From: Firmicutes bacterium UBA4845
Lineage (GTDB): Bacteria; Bacillota; Clostridia; Tissierellales; Sedimentibacteraceae
Assembly (NCBI GenBank): GCA_002399975.1
Contig: DHER01000134.1
Coordinates: forward strand, 26,005 to 90,004
Reading direction: 5' to 3'
Length of the DNA: 64,000 nt
Shown here one piece after another: positions 35,179 through 43,858 of this stretch. The notes beneath the pieces were generated by a model, which saw only the letters and a program-made list of their open reading frames with translations, did no database searches and was not told the origin of the DNA. The translations under genes were made by a program, and so were the position numbers. The stretch's first letter is position 1; each line of letters begins with the position of its first letter.

Positions 35179-36153
35179 ATGAATAGAAATAACGGATGTA
35201 CCAAAATTTCAATAATAGGTGCAGGATCAGTAGGTGCAACTACGGCTTACGCATTGACTTTATCAGGATTAGCAAATGAATTAGTGCTGGTGGATATGAA
35301 CAAGGAAAAAGCGGAAGGAGAAGCTTTGGATTTAAATCACGGAGCTGCTTTCATAGATCCAGTGAAAATTAAAGCGGGAGATTACTGTGATACGAAAGAT
35401 TCCGATATAGTGATTGTTACTGCAGGAGTTGCGCAAAAACCCGGGGAAACCAGAATTGAACTTGTAAATAAAAACATAAAAATATTTGAATCAATAATTC
35501 CGGAAGCAGCTAAATACAGCCCGGAAAGCATTTTATTAATAGTATCAAACCCTGTGGATATTTTAAGTTGTAAGGCTTATGAGTTGTCAGGCTTCCCAAA
35601 AGAAAGGGTAATAGGCTCAGGGACTGTTTTAGATAGTTCCAGGTTAAAATATGAAATAAGCAAAAGGTTAAATACAGACCCGAGGGACGTACAGACATAT
35701 ATTATGGGTGAGCATGGAGATACAGAATTTCCGGTATGGAGCTTAACTAATATTCAAGGTATTAAATTAGAGGAATATGCAAAAAACCAAAACTATAAAT
35801 TTGATGACAAGATTAAATCAAAAATTCACAAAAATGTAATAAACGCAGCCTATGAAGTAATAAACAAAAAAGGGGCAACAAATTACGCAATAGCTTCAGC
35901 TGTTAACCGTATAGTCAAGGCAATTTTAGGAAATGAAAAATCTGTATTGCCTATATCCACATTGTTAGATGGTTATTATGGAATAAACGATATATACTTG
36001 AGTGTTCCCACCATTGTAGGAAGAAACGGTTCTGAAAAAACTTTGAAGGTTTTATTGCAGGAAAATGAAATAAAGGAATTAAAAGTCTCCGCAAATACGT
36101 TAAAAAAAGTTTTGGAAGATTCATTACCGAAAGATACAAGAAAAATAGTTTAA
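35179..36153 (+). CDS. ldh: L-lactate dehydrogenase
   Basis: This 324-residue NAD-dependent enzyme interconverts pyruvate and lactate. It has the Rossmann motif IIGAGSVGATTAYAL (residues 12-26), the substrate-specificity position Gln in VAQKPGETRIELV (Gln marks lactate rather than malate dehydrogenase), SNPVDIL, and the catalytic His in MGEHGDTEFPVWS. ATAGGAGG precedes ATG 35179. It ends at a two-way terminator shared with the GntR gene, which probably controls it through the operator at 35110. Confidence 0.95.
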   Translation: MNRNNGCTKISIIGAGSVGATTAYALTLSGLANELVLVDMNKEKAEGEALDLNHGAAFIDPVKIKAGDYCDTKDSDIVIVTAGVAQKPGETRIELVNKNIKIFESIIPEAAKYSPESILLIVSNPVDILSCKAYELSGFPKERVIGSGTVLDSSRLKYEISKRLNTDPRDVQTYIMGEHGDTEFPVWSLTNIQGIKLEEYAKNQNYKFDDKIKSKIHKNVINAAYEVINKKGATNYAIASAVNRIVKAILGNEKSVLPISTLLDGYYGINDIYLSVPTIVGRNGSEKTLKVLLQENEIKELKVSANTLKKVLEDSLPKDTRKIV

Positions 36154-36157
36154 GTTA

Positions 36158-36189
36158 AAAAGGGCTATGGAAATGTTTATAGCCCTTTT
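36158..36189. terminator. Bidirectional terminator between ldh and the GntR gene
   Basis: AAAAGGGCTAT pairs perfectly with ATAGCCCTTTT across a 10-base loop, giving T-runs on both strands between convergent genes. Confidence 0.85.
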
Positions 36190-36214
36190 CTGTTCTGTAT
36201 TTTATATTAAATTC

Positions 36215-36916
36215 TTATTTTATAGATTTTTCCATTTCACTATTAACATAATTTAAATGAATGGTCATTGCCTTTTCTGAAGCTGCTCTGTCCCTGTTTT
36301 CCAATGCATTGTATATATTTTTATGCTGTTTTTTTATTTTTTCTTTATGAACTTCTTTTGTAAGAATATTTTTCCTCGTATCTTGAATAGAGGATTCAAT
36401 TAAGGAAGATATGGCATTTAAAATACTCTGCAGAAGAAAATTTTTACCAGCCTGTGTTATTTTATAATGAAACAATACATCCAAATCCACTAATTCATCT
36501 TCATCATCGGTATTTTCAGCCTTTTCCAAAATTAGTTTCAATTCTTTTAATTCTTCATCCAAAATTCTGTCTGCTGCCAATACTACACTGCCCTTTTCTA
36601 TAATTTCCCTTAATTCTAATATCTCTCTAGGGCTGCTTGCTTTAATTAAAAACATGGTGGAAAAAGGTTCAAACAAAATATCTTCAAAATTATCCTTAAT
36701 AAAATTGCCGTCACCATGGCGAATTTCTATGAGACCCATTATTTCCAATTCTTTAAGGGCCTCTCTTACGGAAGATCGGCTAACTTTTAATTTTTCTGCC
36801 AGATGCCTTTCAGAAGGCAGCTTATCACCTTTCTTAAGAGCCCCTTTATATATCATATCCTTTATTTGTTCAATAACCTTTTCTGATATGGTCGTATTTT
36901 TAATCGGTTTAAACAT
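36215..36916 (-). CDS. GntR family regulator, FadR/FCD type
   Basis: The 233-residue protein has an N-terminal winged helix (KLPSERHLAEKLKVSRSSVR, residues about 31-50) and an all-helical FCD ligand domain containing ELREIIEKGSVVLAA and FHYKITQAG, with the metal-binding Asp/His pattern typical of LldR and FadR. Regulators of this type answer to lactate, pyruvate or other small acids. I start it at ATG 36916 after AAGGATG. A TTGTAA-N17-TACAAT promoter lies upstream (37008-36980). Its position opposite ldh and the operator there suggest it governs lactate metabolism. Confidence 0.9.
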   Translation of the reverse strand: MFKPIKNTTISEKVIEQIKDMIYKGALKKGDKLPSERHLAEKLKVSRSSVREALKELEIMGLIEIRHGDGNFIKDNFEDILFEPFSTMFLIKASSPREILELREIIEKGSVVLAADRILDEELKELKLILEKAENTDDEDELVDLDVLFHYKITQAGKNFLLQSILNAISSLIESSIQDTRKNILTKEVHKEKIKKQHKNIYNALENRDRAASEKAMTIHLNYVNSEMEKSIK

Positions 36917-36979
36917 AGTAGCATCCTTCCATAAAACCATAATAAACTTTATACTCAAAGCCAATAATAATATAATTCT

Positions 36980-37008
36980 ATTGTACCAGTTTTTATAGAA
37001 TTTTACAA
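36980..37008 (-). promoter_or_regulatory. Promoter of the GntR/FCD gene
   Basis: TTGTAA (37008-37003) and TACAAT (36985-36980) are separated by 17 bases on the minus strand, about 65 bases before the ATG. No TGGTNNNACCA operator was seen here. Confidence 0.55.
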
Positions 37009-37113
37009 TCGTAAAAATACTCCTTCTCATCGATAAATTTTCCGATATCAGCAACATTAGGCTCACTTGCGCAACTAATAATAGATACTCCTACTATGTA
37101 GAAATTAAAGCTA

Positions 37114-37257
37114 TTATCGTATAAAAAATAACAGCAGGAACAATTTAACTATTCCTGCTGATGCAATTATATTTTTTTCACCGTCGTTCTCTACTTCAAT
37201 CCCTCTTATTTTAATGCCATTTTTTCGACAAATGCCAGCTATTTCCTGGGCAATATG
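37114..37257 (-). pseudogene. Possible 3' remnant of a lost gene
   Basis: A 47-codon frame without a start codon runs from just after an in-frame TGA at 37258-37260 to TAA at 37114. Its middle, AQEIAGICRKNGIKIRGIE, has protein-like composition, unlike the surrounding AT-rich noise. It runs into a strong terminator hairpin on the same strand (37132-37160), as a real gene end would. I cannot name the parent family. It looks like the C-terminal stub of a gene whose front has decayed or been deleted. Confidence 0.4.
37132..37160 (-). terminator. Intrinsic terminator without an intact gene
   Basis: CAGCAGGAA pairs with TTCCTGCTG across an 11-base loop, followed on the minus strand by TTATTTTTTATA. 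No intact minus-strand gene lies upstream of it, which supports the remnant at 37114-37257. Confidence 0.7.
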
Positions 37258-37260
37258 TCA

Positions 37261-37780
37261 AATTAATTTTTAGTGGTTAATCTATGTTGCATTTTTCAGT
37301 AAAATATTTTATATATTCAATATATAATCACATTTTCTATTTAAAATGTATCTCATTATATCCGAAAATTCAAAATCGAAGCGATTTCCTCTGTTCTTTC
37401 AGCTTTCTCCAAATATGCCTATGCCAGCCTACCTACATATTGTATTCAACCATATTTAAATTATATTTTATATGTACAAATATATCACTTACCTTTTTTC
37501 ATGTTAACGAGCAAATTTTTATCTTAAAATAGATTTTGAAAAGAATAAAAACGTTAAAAAATAAATGGTAATATGTAAAATAATTATACTATAACAATTT
37601 ATTTAAAATAGCGGACATTTAATGTTGCAATTTTTACTTTAAATAAAAATAAAAATATCTCTTGATAATAAATAGCTTTTGTGCTATGTTATGAAGATAT
37701 AGTAATTAAATCAGGTTAATTTACAATTGAAAGAATATATTTAATAACTGTAACTAATTCGTAACAGAAGGTGTATTTAT
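37261..37780. other. AT-rich leader region upstream of the KimA-like gene
   Basis: These 520 bases hold no convincing gene; an 82-codon frame inside is rich in Phe, Tyr and Cys and looks accidental. I looked for the conserved core of the c-di-AMP (ydaO) riboswitch that precedes kimA in Bacillus and did not see it. AGAAGGTG at 37766-37773 is the ribosome-binding site of the next gene. Confidence 0.5.
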
Positions 37781-39643
37781 ATGGATAAAAAAAATTTATC
37801 AATAAAAAATTTATTGTTGGGAAAGCCTCTTAAAAGCAATGAACTAGGCAAGGAAAAGCTCAACCGCATATGGGGAGTACCCATCATGGCAAGCGATGCT
37901 GTTTCTTCAGTTGCCTATGCAATTGAAGAAATTTTAATGGTACTTGTTCCGGTATTGGGCATGGTATCAATAAACTATCTGGGAATAGTAACTATGCCTA
38001 TTATATTTCTTCTATTGGTTCTTGCGTTCTCGTATTCTCAAATTATTGACCATTATCCCAACGGCGGAGGAGCATATATAGTATCTTCCGAAAATATAGG
38101 CAAAAAAACATCTTTGGTGGCTGCTTCGGCACTTATAATTGATTATATTATGACTGTCGCAGTCAGCCTTTCTTCAGCAACGTCGGCATTCCTTGCCGCA
38201 TTTCCGCAAATTGCGGAATACCGTGTCATTATAGCACTCTTATGCCTATGTTTCATTACAATTATAAACCTTCGCGGAATAAGTGAATCTTCAAAAGTAT
38301 TCGGTATTCCCACATATGGTTTTATAATAATAATGGGTATAATGATTTTAACCGGACTGACAAAAATTATATTTGGAAAACTGCCGCCAATAAATTATGG
38401 AAACATGGACTTCCCTACTCAGGGAAACACCGACTTCTTTTTATCTTTTTTACTTCTTAAAGCTTTTTCCTCCGGATGTTCCGCCCTTACAGGAATCGAG
38501 GCAGTAAGCAATGCAGTGCCTTCATTCAAAGAACCATCCCAGAGAACAGCTAAGGATGTACTTTATATACTTGTTGGAATTATAGTGTTTATTTTTGGCG
38601 GATCAGTTTTGCTTGCTGTTAACCTCCGTGTAGTTCCGGTAACCGGAAGTACCATTATATCTCAAATGGGAGCTGCTGTTTTTGGAAACGGAATTTTATT
38701 TTATATTTTGCAGTTTGCCACATCCTTCATACTGCTTTTAGCTGCCAATACGGCATATAATGGACTTCCGACACTTTTAGCCATACTTGCTGAAGACAGG
38801 TACCTGCCCATGCAATTTTCCCAAAGAGGAACCAAGCTCAGTTTTTCAAACGGGATTATGTTTATATTTGGTGCAGCAGGATTTTTATTAATTGTATTTA
38901 ATGCAGATACCCACCATATGATACCTTTATATTCAGTTGGTGTGTTTTTATCATTCACATTGTCGCAGGTAGGCATGGTAATAAAATGGAGAAAAATCAA
39001 GGGGCAAGGCTGGAAGCACAAATGTTTCATAAACAGTTTCGGTGCTGTAATGACTTTTATAGGCATGATAATTGTATTGTGGACAAAATTCACCGGTGGA
39101 GCTTGGATGCTTATAATTGCTATTCCTATGCTTACCTTAATTATGTCAAAAATAAAGAAACATTATGATCTTATAGCCGAACAATTAAAAGTAGACGATT
39201 TCGTGGATCATTACCACAAAAGCAAAAGCCTTGATAAAAATTTGTGCATTGTATTGGTAAATTCTATGAGCCGTTCTCTGCTTAAATCATTGAACTATGC
39301 AAATTCCCTGACCTCAAACGTAATCGCACTGCATGTATCAACAGATAGCGACAGAACCGAATACCTTAAGGAAAAATGGGAAGACTTTGAAATAGACATA
39401 CCATTAGAGGTACTTGATGCTCCATATAGAGATATTATCCCCCCACTGGAAGCATATATAGAGAAAGAAGAGTCCAAACTGAAACCAGGACAGGATATAT
39501 CGGTTGTAATAATAAAGTTCATCGAAATACATTGGTATGACAACATACTCCATAACCAAACTACCTATTTCATACAGCGCAAACTTTCAAACTACAGAAA
39601 TGTAGCTACCATAATTGTTCCTTATTTATATAAAGTTAAATAA
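37781..39643 (+). CDS. KimA-like APC superfamily transporter
   Basis: This 620-residue protein has about 12 membrane helices (residues about 30-460) and a C-terminal cytosolic domain of about 150 residues. It resembles Bacillus KimA (YdaO), a proton-coupled potassium importer. Family blocks include GVPIMASDAVSSVAYA (residues 32-47), YPNGGGAYIVSSENIG and ALTGIEAVSNAVPSFKEP. The tail (LNYANSLTSNVIALHVSTD) is universal-stress-protein-like, as in KimA. The substrate is inferred; amino-acid transport is the main alternative. AGAAGGTG precedes ATG 37781. Confidence 0.85.
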   Translation: MDKKNLSIKNLLLGKPLKSNELGKEKLNRIWGVPIMASDAVSSVAYAIEEILMVLVPVLGMVSINYLGIVTMPIIFLLLVLAFSYSQIIDHYPNGGGAYIVSSENIGKKTSLVAASALIIDYIMTVAVSLSSATSAFLAAFPQIAEYRVIIALLCLCFITIINLRGISESSKVFGIPTYGFIIIMGIMILTGLTKIIFGKLPPINYGNMDFPTQGNTDFFLSFLLLKAFSSGCSALTGIEAVSNAVPSFKEPSQRTAKDVLYILVGIIVFIFGGSVLLAVNLRVVPVTGSTIISQMGAAVFGNGILFYILQFATSFILLLAANTAYNGLPTLLAILAEDRYLPMQFSQRGTKLSFSNGIMFIFGAAGFLLIVFNADTHHMIPLYSVGVFLSFTLSQVGMVIKWRKIKGQGWKHKCFINSFGAVMTFIGMIIVLWTKFTGGAWMLIIAIPMLTLIMSKIKKHYDLIAEQLKVDDFVDHYHKSKSLDKNLCIVLVNSMSRSLLKSLNYANSLTSNVIALHVSTDSDRTEYLKEKWEDFEIDIPLEVLDAPYRDIIPPLEAYIEKEESKLKPGQDISVVIIKFIEIHWYDNILHNQTTYFIQRKLSNYRNVATIIVPYLYKVK

Positions 39644-39674
39644 TTCCTGCATTTTTACTTTGGCAGGCTCAAAC

Positions 39675-39709
39675 TTGGAGCTTCAGCAGTTTAACGGCTG
39701 AAGCTCCAA
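39675..39709 (+). terminator. Strong hairpin after the KimA-like gene
   Basis: TTGGAGCTTCAGC pairs perfectly over 13 bp with GCTGAAGCTCCAA across a nine-base loop, 31 bases past the stop. The following AAAACTCTATTTCCC is only weakly U-rich, so termination strength is uncertain. The rest of the gap to 39990 is AT-rich with no gene. Confidence 0.6.
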
Positions 39710-40005
39710 AACTCTATTTCCCTTAATTACATGACAAATTTCATCAATTATATTTTAAATAATTTTCATTGCATCTCGAATCATGTTGCAATTATAATAA
39801 ATTATATTGCAATTACAAATATTTGTATTATAATTATATTATAAATTGGGTTAATTTGATCATGGTGTAAATAAACTTTATATCCAAAATATATTTAAAA
39901 AAAGCCGCGTTTTAATTATACTTGTTTTTAAATAATACGCCAATATTCAATATTAGTCCAGACACATACTTATTCACACATTAATTCAGATAGGAGGAAT
40001 TAGGT

Positions 40006-42699
40006 TTGGAATGGTACAACAAAAGTAAAAGCGAAATTCTTACAGAGCTAAACACTGATGAAAAGTCAGGGTTAAGCGATCATGAAGTAACACTAAGACT
40101 TGAAAAATACGGAAAAAACGAACTTGAAGAACAGGCCAAAAAAAGTTTTGCAGCTAAACTTGCTGATCAGTTCAAAGATTTTCTAATTATTATTTTAATA
40201 GTTGCTGCTGTAATTTCTGCGGTTGTAGGTGAGGTATCAGACGCAGTAGTTATTATTGCAATTGTTATAGTAAATGCCATACTTGGTATTTATCAGGAAG
40301 GTAAAGCTGAAAAGTCTGTTGAAGCTCTTCAAAAAATGAGTGCTCCCAACGCAAAGATTATAAGAAACGGTCAGCAGGTTGAAATCCCTTCGTCAGATGT
40401 TGTTCCCGGCGATATAGTTGTTCTTGAAGCCGGAGATATACTTCCTGCGGACATAAGACTTATTGAAAGTTCAAATTTAAAAGTTGAGGAAGCATCTTTA
40501 ACAGGTGAATCAGTCCCAGTGGAAAAGGATGCAAAAGCTGTCCTGGAAGGTTCCGCCGGAATAGGTGACAGAACTAACATGGGATTTTCAAGTACTGTTA
40601 TTACATATGGAAGAGGCAAAGGTGTAGTTGTAGCAACGGGCCATAAAACAGAAATAGGAAATATTGCTACCAAGATTCAAACATACGATGAAGAACAGAC
40701 TCCTCTTCAGATAAAGCTAAATCAACTGGGAAAAGTTCTCGGAACTTTGACACTGGTTATTTGTGGCTTAGTATTCGTAGTTGGATTGATTCAGGGCAGA
40801 GAAGTTTTGGACATGCTTCTCACATCAATAAGCTTAGCAGTCGCCGCAATACCTGAAGGGCTGCCTGCTATAGTAACAATAGTCCTTGCCATAGGCATGA
40901 ACCGTATGGCTGCGAGAAACGCCATTGTTAAAAAGCTTCTGGCTGTAGAAACACTGGGAGCAACATCTGTTATTTGCTCAGATAAAACAGGCACTCTTAC
41001 TCAAAATGAAATGACAGTAGTTAAAGCATACGTTGACGACAAAGTATTGGACATCGAGGGCGGTGGATATGATCCCGTAGGTGATGTAAAGCTTGACGGG
41101 AATAAGATAGGGATTGACGGTCTTCCGGATTTAAATGATCTTATCTGTGCAGGTACTCTGGCAAACGATGCTCACATAGAAAATTCATCAGGAAGCTATA
41201 AAATGTTTGGAGATCCTACAGAAGGCTCTATTGTAACATTTGCCGGAAAACTTGGACTGACCTCTGAAGAATTAAATAAAACTTATCCCAGAATTGAAGA
41301 ACTTCCTTTTGATTCTGCGAGAAAAATGATGAGTACATTCCATACTAATTATATTGATGGGAAAATAATATCCTTTACAAAAGGAGCACCGGATATAGTA
41401 ATAAATAAATGCAGCAAAATAGCCTTAAATGGAGAAATGGTAGATTTCACCAAAGAACTTAAGGAACAGGCACTTGAAGCTAATTCGAAGTTTGCAAAGC
41501 AAGCTCTAAGAGTATTGTCTGCAGCATATAAAGTATGGGATGAGGTACCTTCAAAAATATCATCTGATCTGGTGGAAAACGACATGGTATTCCTAGGACT
41601 GTTTGGTATGATTGACCCTGCTCGCCCTGAGGTAAAAGATTCAATAAAAGAATGCAAGAATGCAGGAATCCAAGCAGTTATGATTACCGGAGACTATAAG
41701 GAAACCGCCTTTGCAATTGCAAAAGAACTGGGAATGGCTGAATCAGAAGATGAATCAATGATGGGAGCCGAACTTGACAACCTCTCCGACGAGGAAATGA
41801 GAGAAGTTGTTAAGAAAACAAAGGTATATGCCCGTGTATCTCCTGAGCACAAAGTTAAAATAGTAACTGCCCTTAAAGAAAACGACAACATTACGGCTAT
41901 GACAGGAGACGGCGTAAATGATGCCCTCGCTCTCAAAAAAGCAGATATCGGTGTATCTATGGGCATTACAGGAACTGATGTTGCCAAAAATACAGCAGAA
42001 GTTATTCTGACAGATGATAACTTTGCAACAATTGTTAATGCTGTTGAAGAAGGAAGAATTATATTCAGCAATATCAAAAAATTTGTATTCTTCCTGTTAA
42101 GTTGCAACATTGGCGAAATTCTCATAGTATTCATGGCTATTTTATTTGGGTGGGAAGTACCTCTTCTGCCTATACAGCTGCTATGGCTGAACTTGGTGTC
42201 TGACAGCTTCCCAGCAATGGCATTAGGTGTTGAGCCTGCAGAACCTAACATGATGAACAAGCCGCCAAGGAATACAAAAGAATCCATCCTTGATAAAAAA
42301 ATGTTTGGCGGAATAGCAGCTATCGCTATAGGAATAACAGCGGCATCTCTGCTGTCATTTTACTACGGAATGGTAAGATATGCAGGAAATCCGGACCAGC
42401 TGATGCACGCCAGATCAATAATATTTATGACATTAATCGTATCTGAGCTTTTGATGTCATTTTCATCAAGGTCACAGGACTATACACTGGCCAAAATAGG
42501 CTTGTTTTCAAATAAGACTATATGGAAAGCAAACCTGTTTTCCCTGGTATTGACATTAGTTGTTATGTATCTGCCTTTTGCAGCCGTTATATTTAAAATT
42601 GAACCGTTACCGCTTCACGACTGGGAAATAGTTTTAGCTTTTGCATTCATCCCTCTGGTAATCGGTGAACTATTCAAAAAAATCTTCAGGAACAAATAA
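40006..42699 (+). CDS. P-type calcium-transporting ATPase
   Basis: This is an 897-residue P2A-type pump. It has the N-terminal cation ATPase domain, the actuator TGES loop (EEASLTGESVPVEKD), the M4 ion site PEGLPAIVTIVLAIGMNRMA, the phosphorylation site CSDKTGTLTQNEM, KGAPDIV for ATP binding, and the hinge MTGDGVNDALALKKADIG. The M6 stretch LLWLNLVSDSFPAMALG fits SERCA-like Ca2+ pumps. It exports Ca2+ at the cost of ATP. The start is TTG at 40006 after TAGGAGG. A solo gene with its own terminator. Confidence 0.93.
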   Translation: MEWYNKSKSEILTELNTDEKSGLSDHEVTLRLEKYGKNELEEQAKKSFAAKLADQFKDFLIIILIVAAVISAVVGEVSDAVVIIAIVIVNAILGIYQEGKAEKSVEALQKMSAPNAKIIRNGQQVEIPSSDVVPGDIVVLEAGDILPADIRLIESSNLKVEEASLTGESVPVEKDAKAVLEGSAGIGDRTNMGFSSTVITYGRGKGVVVATGHKTEIGNIATKIQTYDEEQTPLQIKLNQLGKVLGTLTLVICGLVFVVGLIQGREVLDMLLTSISLAVAAIPEGLPAIVTIVLAIGMNRMAARNAIVKKLLAVETLGATSVICSDKTGTLTQNEMTVVKAYVDDKVLDIEGGGYDPVGDVKLDGNKIGIDGLPDLNDLICAGTLANDAHIENSSGSYKMFGDPTEGSIVTFAGKLGLTSEELNKTYPRIEELPFDSARKMMSTFHTNYIDGKIISFTKGAPDIVINKCSKIALNGEMVDFTKELKEQALEANSKFAKQALRVLSAAYKVWDEVPSKISSDLVENDMVFLGLFGMIDPARPEVKDSIKECKNAGIQAVMITGDYKETAFAIAKELGMAESEDESMMGAELDNLSDEEMREVVKKTKVYARVSPEHKVKIVTALKENDNITAMTGDGVNDALALKKADIGVSMGITGTDVAKNTAEVILTDDNFATIVNAVEEGRIIFSNIKKFVFFLLSCNIGEILIVFMAILFGWEVPLLPIQLLWLNLVSDSFPAMALGVEPAEPNMMNKPPRNTKESILDKKMFGGIAAIAIGITAASLLSFYYGMVRYAGNPDQLMHARSIIFMTLIVSELLMSFSSRSQDYTLAKIGLFSNKTIWKANLFSLVLTLVVMYLPFAAVIFKIEPLPLHDWEIVLAFAFIPLVIGELFKKIFRNK

Positions 42700-42730
42700 A
42701 CAAAAATACTTTATTATATATTAAATCAAA

Positions 42731-42779
42731 ATCCGGAAGCAAAACTTTAAGTTATTTAAATTAAAGGTCGTTTCCGGAT
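42731..42779 (+). terminator. Terminator of the Ca2+ ATPase gene
   Basis: ATCCGGAA (42731-42738) pairs with TTCCGGAT (42772-42779), with a CTTTAA/TTAAAG pair nested inside, followed by TTTTTTTG. Confidence 0.8.
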
Positions 42780-42823
42780 TTTTTTGTTTCCAGATTTTTT
42801 TTGCAGCTACAATAATTATTGCA

Positions 42824-43564
42824 CTAACATTCATAATATACACCTTTTTTTAAGGAACCAGCGCATATTTTAAAATCAAACGGATTACCTGCAATTTTTG
42901 TCTTTAAATATGCAATTAAGTCTCTTGCCAAAATAATTTCTTCTTCCGTATCCACCTTGTTAAGGTACAAATACAATTTCCCTCTCGAGTTTTTAAACAA
43001 CCCATTTTCATTTGAACATATCTTGCCAACAGCTTCAAAATCCACGTACCGACTGTAATCTGTCATAGCTCTGAATTCATCAAATCCGTATATAATGTCT
43101 TTTGAAACTTCACTGTTTACAACATCTACAGGAATGATTCCTATGACTTTATTTGTCTTGACAAGTATAGGAGGCTCGTGGCGTTTCCATCCTTTCAAAG
43201 GCATTCTTCTGGATCCATCTGCTTCCAGCAATATTATGTCAAAACATTTATGAAGATAATTCAACTCTTCATCATTAATACCAATAATTTTATTTCTATC
43301 TTTATCAATTTCTCCGGCTACTATCGTTACTCCGTTTTCTGATGATTTTGATTTATCATTGACATAATCTGGCGCACTTGTGTATATGTAATCATATTCT
43401 TCCTCAGGAGGTACAGATATCTTCGCGCTTGTACTGACCAATACCCTGTATTTGTTTCTAAGTTCTCTAGCAATGGTATACAAAAGAGATGTCTTTCCTC
43501 CGCTTCCTGTAACTGAAATAATATCACCTTTTTTAATGTTAAATATATCTTCTAATTTTATCAT
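42824..43564 (-). CDS. yqeC: YqeC-like selenium cofactor biosynthesis protein
   Basis: The 246-residue protein carries the P-loop VTGSGGKTSLLYTIA (residues 18-32), the STSAKISVP block and LLEADGSRRMPLKGW, typical of YqeC. YqeC occurs with selenium-dependent molybdenum hydroxylases and is thought to help make or insert their labile selenium. No yqeB, selD or hydroxylase gene adjoins it here, but a molybdenum hydroxylase operon lies at 2.4-6.1 kb. I prefer ATG 43564; a GTG six bases earlier is also possible after AAAGGA. Confidence 0.88.
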   Translation of the reverse strand: MIKLEDIFNIKKGDIISVTGSGGKTSLLYTIARELRNKYRVLVSTSAKISVPPEEEYDYIYTSAPDYVNDKSKSSENGVTIVAGEIDKDRNKIIGINDEELNYLHKCFDIILLEADGSRRMPLKGWKRHEPPILVKTNKVIGIIPVDVVNSEVSKDIIYGFDEFRAMTDYSRYVDFEAVGKICSNENGLFKNSRGKLYLYLNKVDTEEEIILARDLIAYLKTKIAGNPFDFKICAGSLKKGVYYEC

Positions 43565-43745
43565 TTTCACCCTATCCTTTAGTATTTTATTTATAAGTTA
43601 TACCACAAGCATATTATTGAAAAACAAATCAAATTTTATATTATTTTCATTCGTACTTGCATGTTTGTTAAATTACTAATTATAGATTTTTACACTGAAA
43701 CATTTAATGTGCTTTTTATATTTGATCATTAATAAAGAAAAAAAT

Positions 43746-43842
43746 AGAGGCTTTTTAAAAATCCCTCTAATGTGAATTAATAAAAAGCCTCTGGTGCTGC
43801 AAAATGCTGGAATGCATTTTGCTATATATGAAACCCGCAACG
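43746..43842 (-). terminator. Hairpin array after groEL
   Basis: Three hairpins follow the groEL stop on the minus strand: ACCCG/CGGGT (43831-43842), GCAAAATGC/GCATTTTGC (43799-43822), and AGAGGCTTTTT/AAAAAGCCTCT (43746-43792), the last followed by ATTTTTTTC. The last is the likely terminator. Confidence 0.75.
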
Positions 43843-43858
43843 GGTATTGACGTATTAC

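Noticed and set aside
37284..37532. 82-codon open frame on the plus strand upstream of the KimA-like gene
   Set aside because: Rich in Phe, Tyr, Ile and Cys as expected from random AT-rich DNA, with no ribosome-binding site.
37261..37780. Possible c-di-AMP (ydaO) riboswitch before the KimA-like gene
   Set aside because: Expected from the Bacillus arrangement, but the conserved GC-containing core could not be found in this AT-rich stretch.
39675..39709. Mobile-element end or repeat element formed by the 13-bp perfect hairpin
   Set aside because: No second copy was noticed in the window and no transposase is near; it is simply placed as expected for a transcript end.
41694..42287. 197-codon open frame opposite the Ca2+ ATPase
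   Set aside because: Antisense shadow of strongly conserved P-type ATPase motifs; low-complexity Ser/Thr composition.
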